Shown one piece after another: positions 23,321 through 35,690 of a stretch of 64,000 nucleotides of DNA. The first letter of the stretch is position 1. Each line of letters begins with the position of its first letter. Where the stretch lies: positions 32,039,510 through 32,103,509 of the forward strand of contig CM060068.1 in assembly GCA_030533445.1 (NCBI GenBank). Reading direction: 5' to 3'. The stretch is from Cyprinodon diabolis. Taxonomy: Eukaryota; Chordata; Actinopteri; Cyprinodontiformes; Cyprinodontidae. The translations under genes and the position numbers were made by a program. The notes beneath the pieces were generated by a model, which was not told the DNA's origin, did no database searches, and was given only the letters and a program-made list of their open reading frames with translations.

Positions 23321-24960
23321 AGCACTAACCTCCTTTTTAACTGTTAGACTTAATTAGTGTGTTGCTTTTGGCAGCAGTAATAATGTACATTTGAGGGGCT
23401 TTGTTGTTTTGGGCAAAATTCACATTCTATTAAAGGATTAAGTAATTGAACACTAATCTAAAGGACTTGAGGTTTTTGTTCTTTGTTAATGCCTTTAATC
23501 TTGGCACAGTTTTGGAAGAAAAAAGGGCAGCAAAGGAGAGAGTCACTGAGGGAAAAGCAGATTAGTTCAATTTCATGTATTTTAGGGGAGAACTACACTA
23601 GCTTTAGATGGATTACTGTTAAGTCAGGGAAATGAAATGTAATGATGCAAAAATGTGTCCATTTGCATAAACTTGAGGTAGAATTGTGGGAATACTTTAG
23701 CACTCCGGGGCTTGGATGATGTTTGAGTTACTGAAAGTTTCACACGATGCTTAAGTTTAGAACCAAAAGAAACCATCAATTGAAGACCACTGACCTTTTT
23801 TATTCCCTCCCCAGATTAATCATGCTCCAAATCCACTTCTATTGTTCAATTTCACTGCTACAAGTAACATTAATGAAACAAAAGTATAAAAAAAGCCTGC
23901 CCTACATCTGTCATTGTCATTGATAGACTGGCCATAATTCTTTATTTATATTCTACTCTGGAGATACAGAGTTTCTCTTGCAAATGCTCATTGATTCAAG
24001 GGCACTCAAATACAACCCCCCCAAATATTTCTTTTGACCCACATAGAGTAATATGTGGATTTCACTGTCTATTAGAATAAACAATAAACTGCACGTTAGA
24101 TTTCCTTAACCCTGCAGCGGGCGCAAATGACATTTTGAATGTCGTCCAGTCAATCTTCCCTTGTCTTTTGTGCCGTCTTTGATATAAATAGCCAGACATT
24201 CTGGGGTCTAAAGAGTGGGAGAATGAAAAGAAGGAAGAGGAAAATTTTTATATTTTTAAATGATGTCCTACATTTTGTCAGCTAAAATCAGGATATTGCC
24301 TGAACGGGGCGAAGCCATGTTCCTCAGTTGTCAAAAGGCAGTAAGTAATGATTAAAATAGCAGTGTGAAACGCGGGGAGATTAAAGTGATGCTAATGATA
24401 AGTGAGAGAAGAAAAGGGCAAGCTATATTTTAATTCCTGGGAGAATGGTTAATGACTTCTATTGCCTGAGATTAAACTAAACCTGTCTCATCAGCTTTTT
24501 CTGCTCGCCGAGGAAAAAAAAAAAGAAAAAAAGAAAAGCCCCCCTGCACTTTAATTTATTAAACTCTTTTAAGGAAGCACATTGATCTACATAGGTTAAA
24601 CTTTAAAAAAATTTGGGCAAAAAAAAGGCAGCTTCATAAAGCTGTCATGCAGGGCCAAGCTGTTGAGTTGCTCAAGGCACACTATAAAGAATTCATTATC
24701 TCCAAACTGCCACATTTAATCAGAAAATATTAATTATTTAAAAGGGGAGGTTTGCTCCTGTTTAGAGCATCAGGTTTTACTGGCACACTGGATTATACTA
24801 GACATGATGAATGCATTTCTTTTTTGCAGCCTTTGTTGCTTTGAACACTTAACATTTCCAATGCATTACCCTTTAAGTTTGGCATGTTAGGTCTCCTATC
24901 TAATCACAGCTACAGCACTAAAATATTAGCTGCTTATCAACATTTTTTAGCTCAAAGAAT
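23321..24960. promoter_or_regulatory. candidate CNE cluster 10
   Basis: TTAATTAG at 23350-23357, a perfect octamer ATTTGCAT at 23661-23668, AGATTAATCATGC near 23813 and a compact core at 24250-24510 (TTTGTCAGCTAAAATCAGG, TAATGATTAAAATAG, GATGCTAATGATAAG). A/G low complexity at 24510-24535 and A-runs near 24605 interrupt it. Confidence 0.52.
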
Positions 24961-24986
24961 ACAGGAGCATAACAGACTTATAAATG

Positions 24987-25847
24987 ACCTTGAACAAGTA
25001 TTCATACCCCTAACTGTTCCACTTTTGTTAGTTCAACGTAGTCCTCAAGAGTTTGTGTGAAAGAACAACTCAAACTAGCACCTAATTGTGCAATGAAATA
25101 GTTAGAAAAATGAAATCTGGAAACCAAAAATTTCTTAATTTATTCTATTAATTATGATCCAAGGAGCCAAGCTTAGAGGCAGAGCAAGGAGAACATTAAA
25201 CAGAGAAAAAGCCAAAAGGCCAATGGCATCTGTGGAGGAGCTGCAAGAATCTTCAGCTAAACTACAAGACTTTGTTTAAAGGAAACCAATACATCATATA
25301 CATCTGACTTTCATGAAAATCTCAAGAGCAAAGCAATGTTGTAAGAAGTCCTTTCATGAGATCTTCCGGGTAAGTGTAAATCAACACATCTTTGTCATAA
25401 AACATGGCAGTGGTAGCGCCAGGCTCTTCATTAGCAGCTACATGTTACCTGATCAGAACTGATTGGAAGATAGATGAAGGTAAATACAAAGATGAGCTGG
25501 TAGAAAAACTTCCAGATGCTGTGTAATATTTCAGATCGGCTGAGGTTCAGCTTTGAGCAGGAAAAGGCCCCCAAGCATAGAGACAGATGTCTAGTGAAGT
25601 GGTTCAAATAAAACCATTTTTAAATAGCCCTGTAAATGTTCACATTTAAATCCAGTCGAGAACCTGAGACTGAGTGCTTATACATTCGGAACTTTCAACT
25701 TTTGGGTTATATCTCTGTTGTTTCTTAGTCATCCATGAGTCTTTATAGGAAAGACTTCCAGCCGGCTTTCGAATTCACTTGGAATTTTGTGGTTTTAAAG
25801 TATTAAAATATGGAAAAGTTGGAGGGATGTGAATAGTTTTGCAAGGT
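24987..25847 (+). mobile_element. degenerate Tc1-like element, transposase on + strand
   Basis: Left end ACCTTGAACAAGTATTCATACCCC and right end (inverted) ACCTTGCAAAACTATTCACATCCC match the termini of a common fish Tc1 group that ends TTTTGCAAGGCACTGTA. Inside, in order: GAGAACATTAAACAGAG...GAGGAGCTGCAAGAATC (N-terminal DNA-binding part), CATAAAACATGGCAGTGG, GAAGATAGATGAAGGTAAATACA and GAGCAGGAAAAGGCCCCCAAGCATA (equivalent of the second catalytic Asp region). 861 bp, so much of the coding part is deleted, with many stops. Confidence 0.82.
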
Positions 25848-25924
25848 GCAAAATGATTATATCCTTGTTTGTTTATTTGAAACAGCACTGACCCCTGGAT
25901 TTGGTGTGACTGTTGATATAGCAT
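25848..25924. other. short spacer
   Basis: Flank of the Tc1 relic; no signal. Confidence 0.4.
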
Positions 25925-27650
25925 TAGAGCCAGTATACACTGTTCATTAATCTTTGTTTAGCCAGAGTCCTTCTATCATATCCTTCACAAAGGTGCAGAG
26001 CGACAGCAGAAATTGGAAGGCTCGCCGCATACTTCTGTCAGCAATTAGCATGCATTCCAATCCACTGAGCCACCTCGCATAACAGTGCGGTCCTTACAGA
26101 GCCCATGGTCTTTATCAGCGCCCGGGTGATCGGAGTCACTGAACATTCTGCTGACAGCAGATTATTTTTGTTTTTATACAGATGTCAGGCTTGAGTAGCT
26201 GGTGTTTTCCTGTCTGGCGGCGGTACGACAGGCCCTCTCAGTTTCTGTCTTTGCCTTCAATTTACCAAATCGGTTTTTATTCTAACCTTTTAATTAGTAG
26301 AGATTAAAATAGGGCTGAAATTTAAAAGATTGGTTTAAAAGTAATTGCAATACAGGAAAAGGACAGAAGTCGAGGTAAAACAACACTCCTGCAGAGCTGA
26401 GTCCTGGTTTCTTTAAAATTCTATCTGGATCGCCAAGCAGGAAGCAGGCCTGCCATTAACTCGCCTTCTATCTCTAACATCACAGCACTGCCAAATAGGA
26501 AAAACCTGAAGAGCCCATTCAGAAAGATGTAGAGAAAATATCTGCAAGCGGCCATGAAGAGAAGAAGCGCTTTTCTTTTTAATAGCAGCTGATGTATAAT
26601 CGTAGTAAGCTTTGATTCTGATCGATATCATCAATGGCTTCTGCAGCCGTGCAGAATTTGATCCAGGAGTTTCATGCTAATGTTCATGCCTGTGTCAGAC
26701 ACAATGTAATCTCTTCTCTTGGATCAATGGCTCTTTTTTATGGCCTCATCGTTTTTCCAGCATAGGGAATAACACTATTCTTGAATCCCCTAATCTGCAG
26801 CAGACCTCAGAAGAAGATGACACCTGAGTTAACGCTTTAATCAGCATTACAAATGCATAAATCTCATGAAGGCGAGCCTAAAAACATGGACTCTAGAAAG
26901 TATATATCTGGGTTGTTATTGATTGAAATCTCCAAATTAGCCTGAAGTGGAAGAAAATTGTTTCCGCATTGTTTCGCTGACATATTCAGGATGAATTGAG
27001 CAGCGTGAAGTGGAATATCTGTGTTTCTGGGGGACGCATTACAATAATGCATTAAGAAATCACATTAATAATGCACATATTTTGTCGCATATTTATAACT
27101 ATCCCCCAGACATCAACATGTCACAGTTGTTGTTAGATCCCCTTTGGTTTCAATTAAAATCTCGCCAAGGCAATAAAAATAGCCAATTAAACTGGAGCAG
27201 GCTCTTCAGAGGTGCAATTGGTCTGATTAGATTAACCTTGAACATCACTTTGAGTTAAATATAAACTTATATATAAAATGTTTCCGACTCACCATGCTTA
27301 TATCCTCGTATTACACGTTTCCTGCCATTTGTTGCTTTTCAAGAGGCATTATATTCATCTGATTAGCCTGTGTTATCATTTGTTTTCTCCCAAGCTTATT
27401 TATACCTTAATTAGCTCGACCGGAGTGTTTCCGTAGCGCTCTCATTGCGAAACGCTGACACTTCATTATCTCATTACGGCAGTGAGTTTCTCAATCAACA
27501 CAAGTGTTTAAAGCAGATCCGCCATCAATCTATTAAAGCCCTGCAACTTTTTCCACATAAACCCCCAGGTACTCTTGTTGTCTGCCTTCACCTCTTAGCC
27601 ATCAAGCTTCTTTGTTTCTGTTCATGTCGGTTAACCATTCCCACCCGTTA
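25925..27650. promoter_or_regulatory. candidate CNE cluster 11
   Basis: CAATTA at 26042-26047 and CATTCC (TEAD-type) at 26053-26058 inside AGCATGCATTCCAATCC, then CATCAATGGCTTCTGCAGCC near 26628 and TTCATGCTAATGTTCATGCC near 26670. AATAATGCA occurs twice, 24 bp apart, at 27043-27051 and 27067-27075. 27120-27250 (CTCGCCAAGGCAATAAAAATAG...) is strongly enhancer-like. One of the best blocks in the window. It is bracketed by two Tc1 relics of the same group in opposite orientation. Confidence 0.58.
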
Positions 27651-27656
27651 TGGTAA

Positions 27657-28592
27657 TCCTGCAAAAGTATTCATACCCATGGAACTAAAATTAAACCTGC
27701 AAGTCAGAGGGACGCTTTGTGTGAAAAGGCACTGATGTTTTTGCCAAGTGTTCTTTGCAAAAATGGTCTATCTCTGTCAGATTGGTAAGAGCTTCTATGA
27801 ATCTTGCTTTAAATTCTGATTTGGATTTAGAAATGGACTTGGAAGAATTGACTCTGTCATATTAAAACATGAATACACGCTTCAATTGAAGCTGTACTGT
27901 TGTGGCTCTAGCTCTGTATGTCAGCTCATTGTCCTTCTGTGAGGTGTGCGCTCCTCTGCAGTGGCTTTGAAAAGTTTCTTCCAGGTTGTTCCAGTATTTT
28001 TGTCCATTCATCTTCCCACAAACACCCATAATTCCTGCCACTGTTGTAGTATATAATCCCCTCAAGATAGGAGTTAATGTGGTCAGCTTTATGTGATCTT
28101 TTCTTCTTCTGTACTGTTTTAGTATAGTAATAAAGAATCTATTCCTTGTCTCATCTGATGAGATAAATTCTTCCTATTTACTGTGTCTTATGGAAAAACT
28201 TAAAAAAAAATACTTGTTATGTTTTTCCTCCATAATGGTCAGGTGTTTAGAGTGTCCAATGAACAGTTGTCCTGTCAAAACATTATCACACTTGAGGTGT
28301 GGATCTGCATCTCCACCAGAGTTACCATGGGCCTCTTTGATTCGTCTCTGATTATTGCTGTCCTTACCTGGCCTGTCAGTTTAAGGTTGGCAGCCATTTT
28401 AGGTAAATTTGCAGTTTTGGCAGACTCTTTTTTTTAGATAATAACTTAAACAGTATGCATTTTTGTTTTTCATGTTCTTATCAAGCCTTGTTTCTTTTGC
28501 TGGTTGTTCACTGATGTTCTAAAACACATCTACAGCATAACTGTACTGAAATCACAGGTGGACTTTATTTGCTACTGTGAAGGCAATGAAAC
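27657..28592 (-). mobile_element. degenerate Tc1-like element, transposase on - strand
   Basis: It opens CCTGCAAAAGTATTCATACCC, the same end type as the relic at 24987. The antisense of a Tc1 transposase follows in order: GGCTCTAGCTCTGTATGTCAGCTCATTGTCC, CCATTCATCTTCCC, CTCCACCAGAGTTACCATGGGCC, CTGATTATTGCTGTCC and CCTGGCCTGTCAGTTTAAGG (N-terminal helix-turn-helix part), then ACAGGTGGACTTTATTTGCTA. The far terminal repeat is missing. Many frameshifts. Confidence 0.82.
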
Positions 28593-28619
28593 ATAAATGC
28601 TATATATATAATTTCTCCT

Positions 28620-29300
28620 TTATTTAAATATGCACTTTTTATCATTAGCATATAACAGAATAGTAATTAGATTTTGTGCATGTAAGATGAGTGACGAGAT
28701 GTGCAAAACATGCAATAGTAGGAGTATGTTGGCAGGGCAATGTGAGAAAACAGCCACAATTCCAGATTCTAAAAATATGTTTGACGCCAATGTAGCACCC
28801 TGTTGCAATTTCCAGCACCCAGTTACCAAAGATCAGACCGGTGTGAAGAGAGGGACAGAGCCAAGCAGACATCTTTATAATCATTTTAATAAAATGCGTA
28901 AATGGGAGCGGGGCCTATCGGTCTCTATCAAGCCTGGCAAAGCAAAGCAGAGCAGCTGAAACCACCTGAGGGCCAGGAAATGCCATATTCATGCAACAGT
29001 CCATGAAGCTGATTAATTTCACTCTTCATTAGGAAAGTGTTGTGGCGTCTTCTTCTGAGTCCAATGTGTCTCAGTTTCTTGGCTGGTCACATTTGTGCTC
29101 TTTCGTTAGCCCCCCGCCCCTCTTTTTGCAGGACAGGACTCCTCCTCCTCCTCCCTTCTTTGTGCCCTTGGCAAATGAAAGGTCAAAGACGCTGCAGTGA
29201 TTAATGAGCAGTAGACTCTGGGATCTCTCTGTCAGCCCCCTGCCACAGCCCCAACCCTCTTTGCATTATTTCATCTGCTAATCTCACACAACACCACTTA
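28620..29300. promoter_or_regulatory. candidate CNE cluster 12
   Basis: TAATTA at 28664-28669, then about 350 bp of unique sequence with CACCCAGTTACCAAAG, ATCATTTTAATAAAATGCG and GCCATATTCATGCAACAG. An open frame of 109 codons on the + strand and two on the - strand overlap it; none has splice context or motifs, so constraint here would be regulatory. Confidence 0.52.
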
Positions 29301-29668
29301 GTTAGTATGTTACAGAGATACAGTATGTTGTCTGTCTGCACTGACCTATCTGGACAACTGTGGGGACGTTATTAAGAGAAAGGTAATCCAAGGAATGTTT
29401 GACGGCCAAAAACTAGATGTTTAAGTGCAACTTTGGGACAAAGCAATTGTTTTATCTTTTATACGGTGTCTAAAGCTTAGAAGACCTTTCACCCAAAGTT
29501 TTCAGTGTATATTTCAATGTTTTATAACAAGATGTTTCAATCTACTCTTAATAAGTTTATAACTGTGCCCTGAGAACTAAAAGAAAAACACTTTGCCCTC
29601 ATTTTGTGGAGTAAACCATTCTCCTTAAATTTTGTTTAAATACTTTGAAAATGTGGGGTACCTGAACA
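29301..29668. other. intron, nothing definite
   Basis: AT-leaning unique sequence without motif clusters. Confidence 0.5.
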
Positions 29669-29772
29669 GTTAGGTTACACTTGTCCAGAATGTACTCCAA
29701 CTTTCGCGCCTCGACTGCTGACACCAGCCCCCATCACATTCATTCATCCATGGACGGACGGATGGATGGACT
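29669..29772 (+). repeat. teleost repeat 3' fragment ending in GGAT units
   Basis: CTTGTCCAGAATGTACTCCAAC...CGCGCCTCGACTGCTGACACCAGC...CCATGGACGGACGGATGGATGG parallels the common fish repeat tail CCTGTCCAGGGTGTACCCCGCCTCTCGCCC...GGATGGATGG. Divergent single copy. Confidence 0.65.
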
Positions 29773-29989
29773 TGAAATGGTTATATTGGGTGTTTAGTTG
29801 GCTCTCTAAATTTGCTAGTTTTTTCCTTTAGCCTCAAAGAAAATATTGTCAGGGGTCAGAGAAAGGATATAACAGTGTAAATACTGGACGTTTGGCATTG
29901 TGTAGAGAAGTTGTTGCACCTACAGTTTTGTTGGGAGAAGTAGAAAAGGTTGAATAGTGCAAATGCTGAGGTCTCCAGTTGGCTTTTCA
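29773..29989. other. intron, nothing definite
   Basis: No feature seen. Confidence 0.5.
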
Positions 29990-31470
29990 TCCCAAGATGT
30001 TGCCACCATGTCTAATGATTTTACTACCGTGCTCTTGACGCAGTAGCGTCTACTTCAGACGCTCTGCGGTTTTACGGCGTAATTGAATGTGAGCGTCACA
30101 GCTCCTTTCACAGGATAGATGACACTTCATGAGCTCAGACCAACTGTTTATTTGAAAAAGTAATGAAATATTTACTCTCCGTTGCGGGACAGATTAGCAG
30201 CAGTAATTGACTGTGACAGAGGTCTGTGCACAAGTATGTGAGCATTTGATAGCGAGAGAGAAGGGGAGGTAGAGAGACAGGGAGAGAGAAGGAGTTTGAG
30301 GGCCCCTCATGTTTGAATGCAGATCTTCAACGCACAATGGACCTGCTAGTGAGGCTGAATTTCTGCCTGTCACTTTCTCTCCACATGTTGCTTTTTCTTT
30401 CAGAGATAAGTGGGCCTAATGCTGAACAAATAGTGGAAATCAGAAGCCACTGAGAATCATTTGCCTCCCCTTTTCCCATGGCTCCCAAATGGGCACAAAT
30501 GCAGACAGAGGGAGCTAAGATGAAATGGAAAAGAGGGGAGAGATTTGGGGAGGCGGGGGGACTTCAATGAGCAAAACAATTTTGTCACCAGAAGCAGATC
30601 CAATTGAAAAGTCTCCTGGATGTGGATGAGCTGGAGTTGTCAGTTCGGGACATGGCGGTGAATAGATCCAGGCTGGCTAAATTGGCATCAGGTGTGGGCT
30701 TCCCCTGGCTGGTGATAGGCTGCCGCATTGTGCTGCCGAGACATTTGGCCATTTTCAGATATAATAGGAGAAATGAATGCAAATGAGTGAGTGGACTGAA
30801 ATGTATTTAAATGCAGATTGAATGGGGGGCCTCTGCGTAGCGCCTGATAACAAGTTGCTTTAGGAGAAGGGCCACATTGTGTTGGATCATCCCTCCAACC
30901 CCCACCACTCTGGTTCCCCACACCGGCAGTCCTGTTCTCTCTCCCTCTGTTCCACTTGTGTCTCATAAAGAGCCATTGTTCCCTGAGTAAACTCTTACAA
31001 AAGTATTTACATTACTCAATTATTTGCATTTCAAATATTTTGGGTCCTTTTTCTTTGCCATATGTAGGCTGCACACATCCAGCATGCCGCCTGCCTTGGG
31101 CAATCCAGTAAAGCTGTAATTGCAAAAGTGCAGGGGTAAAATAAAATTCAGGGAAAGAAAGCCGGAAAAAAGGGGGGTGTTCAATCATTAATGATAATGT
31201 TGCTTATGTCCATAGCCTCATTAGGAGCAGTATAGCAGCGAGGGGCATGTGTTTCACAAACAAGTTCCCCCTGCCCACTGCCGTCGACCGCTAGCCTACG
31301 GCGATCCATCTTCTCAAACGTCTCCTTCCCATATTTAAGGAGCTCTTGTTACAGCCTTTTTTCCCAGACCTGTGAATTTATGGCACACTCCAAGTGGAGA
31401 GCATAATCGCTGGGAATGCAGCCATTGCAGTGGGGAATGTGGGAATTGGGGCAGGAGAGGAAACAGGAAA
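29990..31470. promoter_or_regulatory. candidate CNE cluster 13
   Basis: 30005-30240: GCGTAATTGAATGTGAGCGTC and GCAGCAGTAATTGACTGTGACAG. 30420-30840: a long unique core with a perfect octamer ATGCAAAT at 30777-30784 in GAAATGAATGCAAATGAGTG. 31022-31029: ATTTGCAT. 31160-31340: TCAATCATTAATGATAATG and the GC-rich CCGTCGACCGCTAGCCTACGG. A GA-rich stretch lies at 30250-30300. Confidence 0.57.
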
Positions 31471-32260
31471 AGCATTTGGTCTGTTAATTGAATTTCATAA
31501 GAATCCACTACAACAGCTCTGCCTTGTTCAAAGACATGCAGGAAATGTTTGATAAAATCCATCTGATATTTATATTTTTGCAAATCTTTCATCTTTTGAT
31601 TTGTAAAAAAATTAAAGCAAAAAAACATGTTCCTACCAGGCCTTGATCTAGGACAGGAGTATTGGACATGCCTTACATTTTTTGCCTTTTTTCCCCCATT
31701 GCACAGAACAAGTGAAGAGTAACAAGAGGGGGTGTTTTTCTCATCAAAGGCAGTTTTTTTTTCCTCATCTGCATTTAATGCACAATTTACATGCAATTAA
31801 ATTAGATTAATTAAATGCTCTAACCTCTGCTCACTCTACCTACTTGTAATGTATTTTGCATTTTAATGTCAGACAAGTCATGTTTCTTGAACTTTTATGT
31901 TTGAGAAGTCTTTTTTTCAGTTTTTTTCAAAAAATTTGCAATTTCGTTAATAATTTACATTAATGTTTTGAAATACTCAATGACCAGATAAAGATACAAG
32001 TTATCACTGTAAAAATCCTAAAAAGCCCTAAAAGAGACGTGTCAAAGTAAATTTACTGCACTTAATTTGATTTTACAGCACTTAAAGCAGTTCTGTTCAA
32101 ATGTTCAGTTTTGGTTGATTTTGGCCTGCATTGCTTTGCCTAAAGGAAGACAGCATTTCCCATGAGGAGAAGAGAGTCACGTGGTAAAATCCTTATCTCC
32201 TGGTTGCCTGCACTTGGACTGAACCGCATTTCGGTTTTCTAGTAGCAGTGTGAAAGATGA
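31471..32260. other. intron; chance 153-codon open frame
   Basis: 31335-31796 on the - strand is the longest non-repeat open frame in the window (153 codons). It has no domain, signal peptide or splice-site pattern that I recognise and overlaps the end of a CNE-like block, so it is not called as a gene. 31800-32160 is AT-rich. Confidence 0.5.
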
Positions 32261-32580
32261 ATAGCGATGAGGTAATGAATCTAACTGTGGCAAAACAATG
32301 ACGATGCTGAAAATTCACTTTGATTTGTACCGTATTACTGCACCAACACCGCCGCCTTCCCTCATCCCACCTCACTAGACTGATGTGCTGACGAGTTTAC
32401 AGCCTTGACAGATAAATATAAGTTTGATCATTTCACAGTAAGCACGCGTATAGATCCTACCAGGAAGTTGTGCATTGCCTGAATATCAACCGTGCATAGT
32501 TTGCACGAATAAATAGTCTCTCAGGGAAATTTAGTCCCATCGACATCCATCTTTATAACATATAGGGTAAAAAGTGATGC
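32261..32580. promoter_or_regulatory. weak candidate CNE 14
   Basis: Unique sequence with GATGAGGTAATGAATC, TTGACAGATAAATATAAG and TTTGCACGAATAAATAG. Less dense than neighbours. Confidence 0.33.
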
Positions 32581-33482
32581 ATACTGTAAAGCAGTCTGCA
32601 CATTTGTGTGGCAAGGTTACTGCCCCCTCCTCAAACTTCTTTAGTGTTGGTGAAAGCCATACAGAACCCCTCTGGCCACGATGGAGGTGTCATTCAACTG
32701 ATTGTGTGTCAACATATAATCAAAAAAGTTATACAATTTGTTATGAAGGTTGAAAAGTTACTTATTGTTGCATGTGTTTTATTTGTACTTTTCCAAGTAT
32801 TTTTTTTATCCCGAATTTTAATTTTTATTACATTAAAGATATAAAGATTGCACATTCACTTCGTGAATCAAAGAAGAACTGCACTTTCTTTGTCCAGTCC
32901 TTACTGAATATTGAGGATAATGCCCCTCATTTTTGTTTGTCAAAGTTGTTTAAATATTCCTCTGTTAAAACAGAAATGTACATTTCTTTTGTTTCTCTAG
33001 TGGGGGGTGAGTAAGTTATTTATACCTTTACATTTCATTCTAAATATTGTCCTTAAAGCTGATAGACCCAACTCACCCCTAAACCATTTTACATCATTGA
33101 TGGTAAAGGGTAGGGAAGTTTCTTTTGTTTGGCTTCTAAGTTATTTTTACACAATGCACTTTTTTCTTTTTTTCTCTCTAAGAATGAATGGACACATTTC
33201 ATTGAATTCTAAAAAAAAATTACACTTTAGGTTTTCCAAGGCAGACAGATGAGTTGTGGATGTGTGTCATTCTGCACAATAGCCTTTGTTTTATTCTGGA
33301 TTCTTATGGGTAGTACCATTTGAATAGCATGTCTTCTTAAGGCTAAAGCCTTTTTTCTTTTTACAAATTCCACCTCCCTTGTTTTTACACAAGTGGAGTA
33401 AAGGGACCAACAAAAGAGAAAACAGTTGGTTCTACTTCCTTTTACTTTCCTAATACAACCTCAGACTTTCACTTTAGTAAGC

Positions 33483-33519
<37 letters not shown>

Positions 33520-33799
33520 TGGTGTGTGTGTATATATATTGTTCATTTGTCAACTTAAAGGTGGTTAACAGGAGATTTAATTTTTCCTGGACAAGGCAGA
33601 TTAAGCTGAAAATCATCGGACTGCAGCTGCAGCTTTTTTGTTTAACACCTAAATATAAGCTAGCTACCCAACCAAGAATTTTGGTTTATTGTTAAGTGAA
33701 TAAATGTTCCCCCTTTTTATATTTCCTCTGGATTCTGTGATGTTTTAAGTAAAAGTCAGTCATTATTGTGAAGCTGGAGTCTTTTTAAACCCTGATATC
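32581..33799. other. AT-rich intron with a microsatellite
   Basis: Open frames of up to 89 codons are T-rich and hydrophobic by composition. The TA/TG microsatellite is listed separately. No exon seen. Confidence 0.5.
33483..33539. repeat. (TA)n(TG)n(TA)n microsatellite
   Basis: AT run 33483-33509, TG-rich 33510-33530, AT again to 33539. Confidence 0.92.
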
Positions 33800-34720
33800 C
33801 CCACTTTGACTTGCTGAAGTTTCCTTAAAGAGACAGGTTTTGTACCCCATAAGTTTCAGTGAATGCCTGCCCTGTTAGTTGAGAGGGCAGCTGGGGTAGC
33901 GGCTGCAGAGAAGCTTCAGTGTCCAGAAGTTTCCATGCAGTGATTAATAGGAGAGGTAATGTAGTGGGGAAATGAGTAAACACTCCCTTGCTGCTGGCTT
34001 TGTGCTTCAATGGCTTGATGACAAGGGCAGAGCAAGGTGAGAATTAAACAGACCAGCAGAAGAAGAAAAGGAAGGGAAAAAAAGGTGGGGAGAGAGCAAC
34101 GGGCTGGAGGGAGGAATGAAGCATGACAGACCTGGGCAGCAAGTGGGAGTGAGGAGAAGGCGACTGGGAAGAAAGAAAGAAATCCGCCTCAACAAAAAGT
34201 GGAAGTTTCTCCTGAAGAAGAATAATTAAAAGCGCTCAAGGGAGGGCAGTTTTAATTTCACATGTAAGGGGCAAAAGATTTCATTTAAAGGCGCACTGAG
34301 CGGAGAGGAGGTTAATAAGATGAACAAAGCAGGGAATGTGAGAACATACAGTGTGAGGAAGCACACTGGACTTTCACCTGACACGTTTTTAATTATTGAA
34401 CCCTGGATATTTCTCTGTTGAAGAGTGGGGGTTAAAAAAGAGAGAAGATTAACTGATTAATGGTCAGGGCAACCAATTATTCACTCTTCTGGGAAAGAGA
34501 TTTTAACTTCACCAGACTAACACTTCTTGCTGTTGAACTTCACGCGGCGTTACATGGCTCCCAAACACCAAAGCTTAAAAGCATACACTTGGTTGTGCTG
34601 GCAGTCTCAGCATGCTGCCTGCTGGGAACGCAACCCGAGCATTGCATAATGTCTCCCTGTAAAAAAGTGAACTTCTACAGTCAAATAGGCGCTCTTGATC
34701 AGTGAAATCTCAGTCCATTA
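33800..34720. promoter_or_regulatory. candidate CNE cluster 15
   Basis: 33820-34030 (AGTGATTAATAGGAGAGG), a purine-rich middle, and 34200-34480 with GAATAATTAAAAGCGC, TTTTTAATTATTGAACCC and AACTGATTAATGGTCAGG. Repeated TGATTAAT words. Confidence 0.47.
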
Positions 34721-35080
34721 GTACCATCTGAAGTTGATGTATCCCAATTATCATAATAAGATCAGCTTGGTCCCATACTCCATAGGACTCCAAACTCTCT
34801 TACTGGTAGAACATGATCAAAAGGACTTTGTGAACTAGACCCAGAGTCCCAGCTGTGGGCAGATTTGTTCAGCAGTAGTGAAAAAAAAAAAATATGATGC
34901 ATTTCTTTTCTTTTTTTTTCAACTTTTTTGGCACTTGCTGCAGGAAGTGAACAACAAAGATATGCCGTCTTCTGTTATCTTGGTTAGATATGGACTGAAT
35001 AACCCTGTTGAATATGTCCTTTGCGTGAAAACGTACTCTGCACATCCTGATCTTTCTGCTGCCAATCCTACTCCTTTTAT
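34721..35080. other. intron, nothing definite
   Basis: An A12 run at 34880 and a T-rich patch at 34905-34930. Short overlapping open frames on both strands, not gene-like. Confidence 0.45.
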
Positions 35081-35690
35081 TGACATGCACTGAAGAAAGT
35101 TGGAATGGCTATGGCTCTCCAATCCCAAAATCCCTTTTCTCTTACACACACTGCTTGACACATATGCATTATATGTTTATCAGTCTCTAATGAAACACTG
35201 ACAAGTTCCCTGCACAAGGGAGGCTGTGTTCCATTAATAGCCCTTAACGAACCTTGGGCACTCACAAAAAGACTGGTCCTATTGCAGTTGACAGCAGTGG
35301 GGCCCTCCGCCCCGGCCCCCTGGAGAGGGAAGATATTAAGCGTTAGAAGCAAGTGCACTCCCTCTCTTACTCTCTTCTTCATCCCTTCCTTGTCTCCCTC
35401 TCCTTCTGTATGCATCTATCTCCCTTGGAGGTAAAGGGTGTCGCATTCCATTTCTTCAAGCGCACGTTACCTGACCACGGTGAGCAGCGAATAGCCCGAC
35501 AAGGAGAATTGTGTCAGTTAATTTGTCAGAGACCACCCGTGATGGATTTCTTCATCTAGACCTCAACAAATGTTTGGACTGTGATGAGTCCCCTGAACAG
35601 TAATTTAGTCTCACCGCAAATTAAACTCACACCTCTAATTACACGTGTGCATGTAATCACATACATAATGTTGAAATGATAAGACATTTC
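35081..35690. promoter_or_regulatory. candidate CNE cluster 16
   Basis: Contains ACATATGCATTATATG, TTCCATTAATAGCCC, GTTACCTGACCACGGTGAGC and CTCTAATTACACGTGTGCATGTAATCAC (two near-inverted TAATTAC/GTAATC sites around an ACGTGT core). A CT-rich patch lies at 35355-35410. Confidence 0.45.

Noticed and set aside
28630..28959. 109-codon frame in a CNE-like block, considered as a possible dach1 or nested exon
   Set aside because: The peptide does not resemble DACH proteins and lacks matching splice sites; two opposite-strand frames overlap it.
31335..31796. 153-codon open frame on the - strand, the longest outside repeats
   Set aside because: No domain, no splice sites in keeping with an exon, composition follows the local AT bias, and it straddles a CNE-like block and plain intron.
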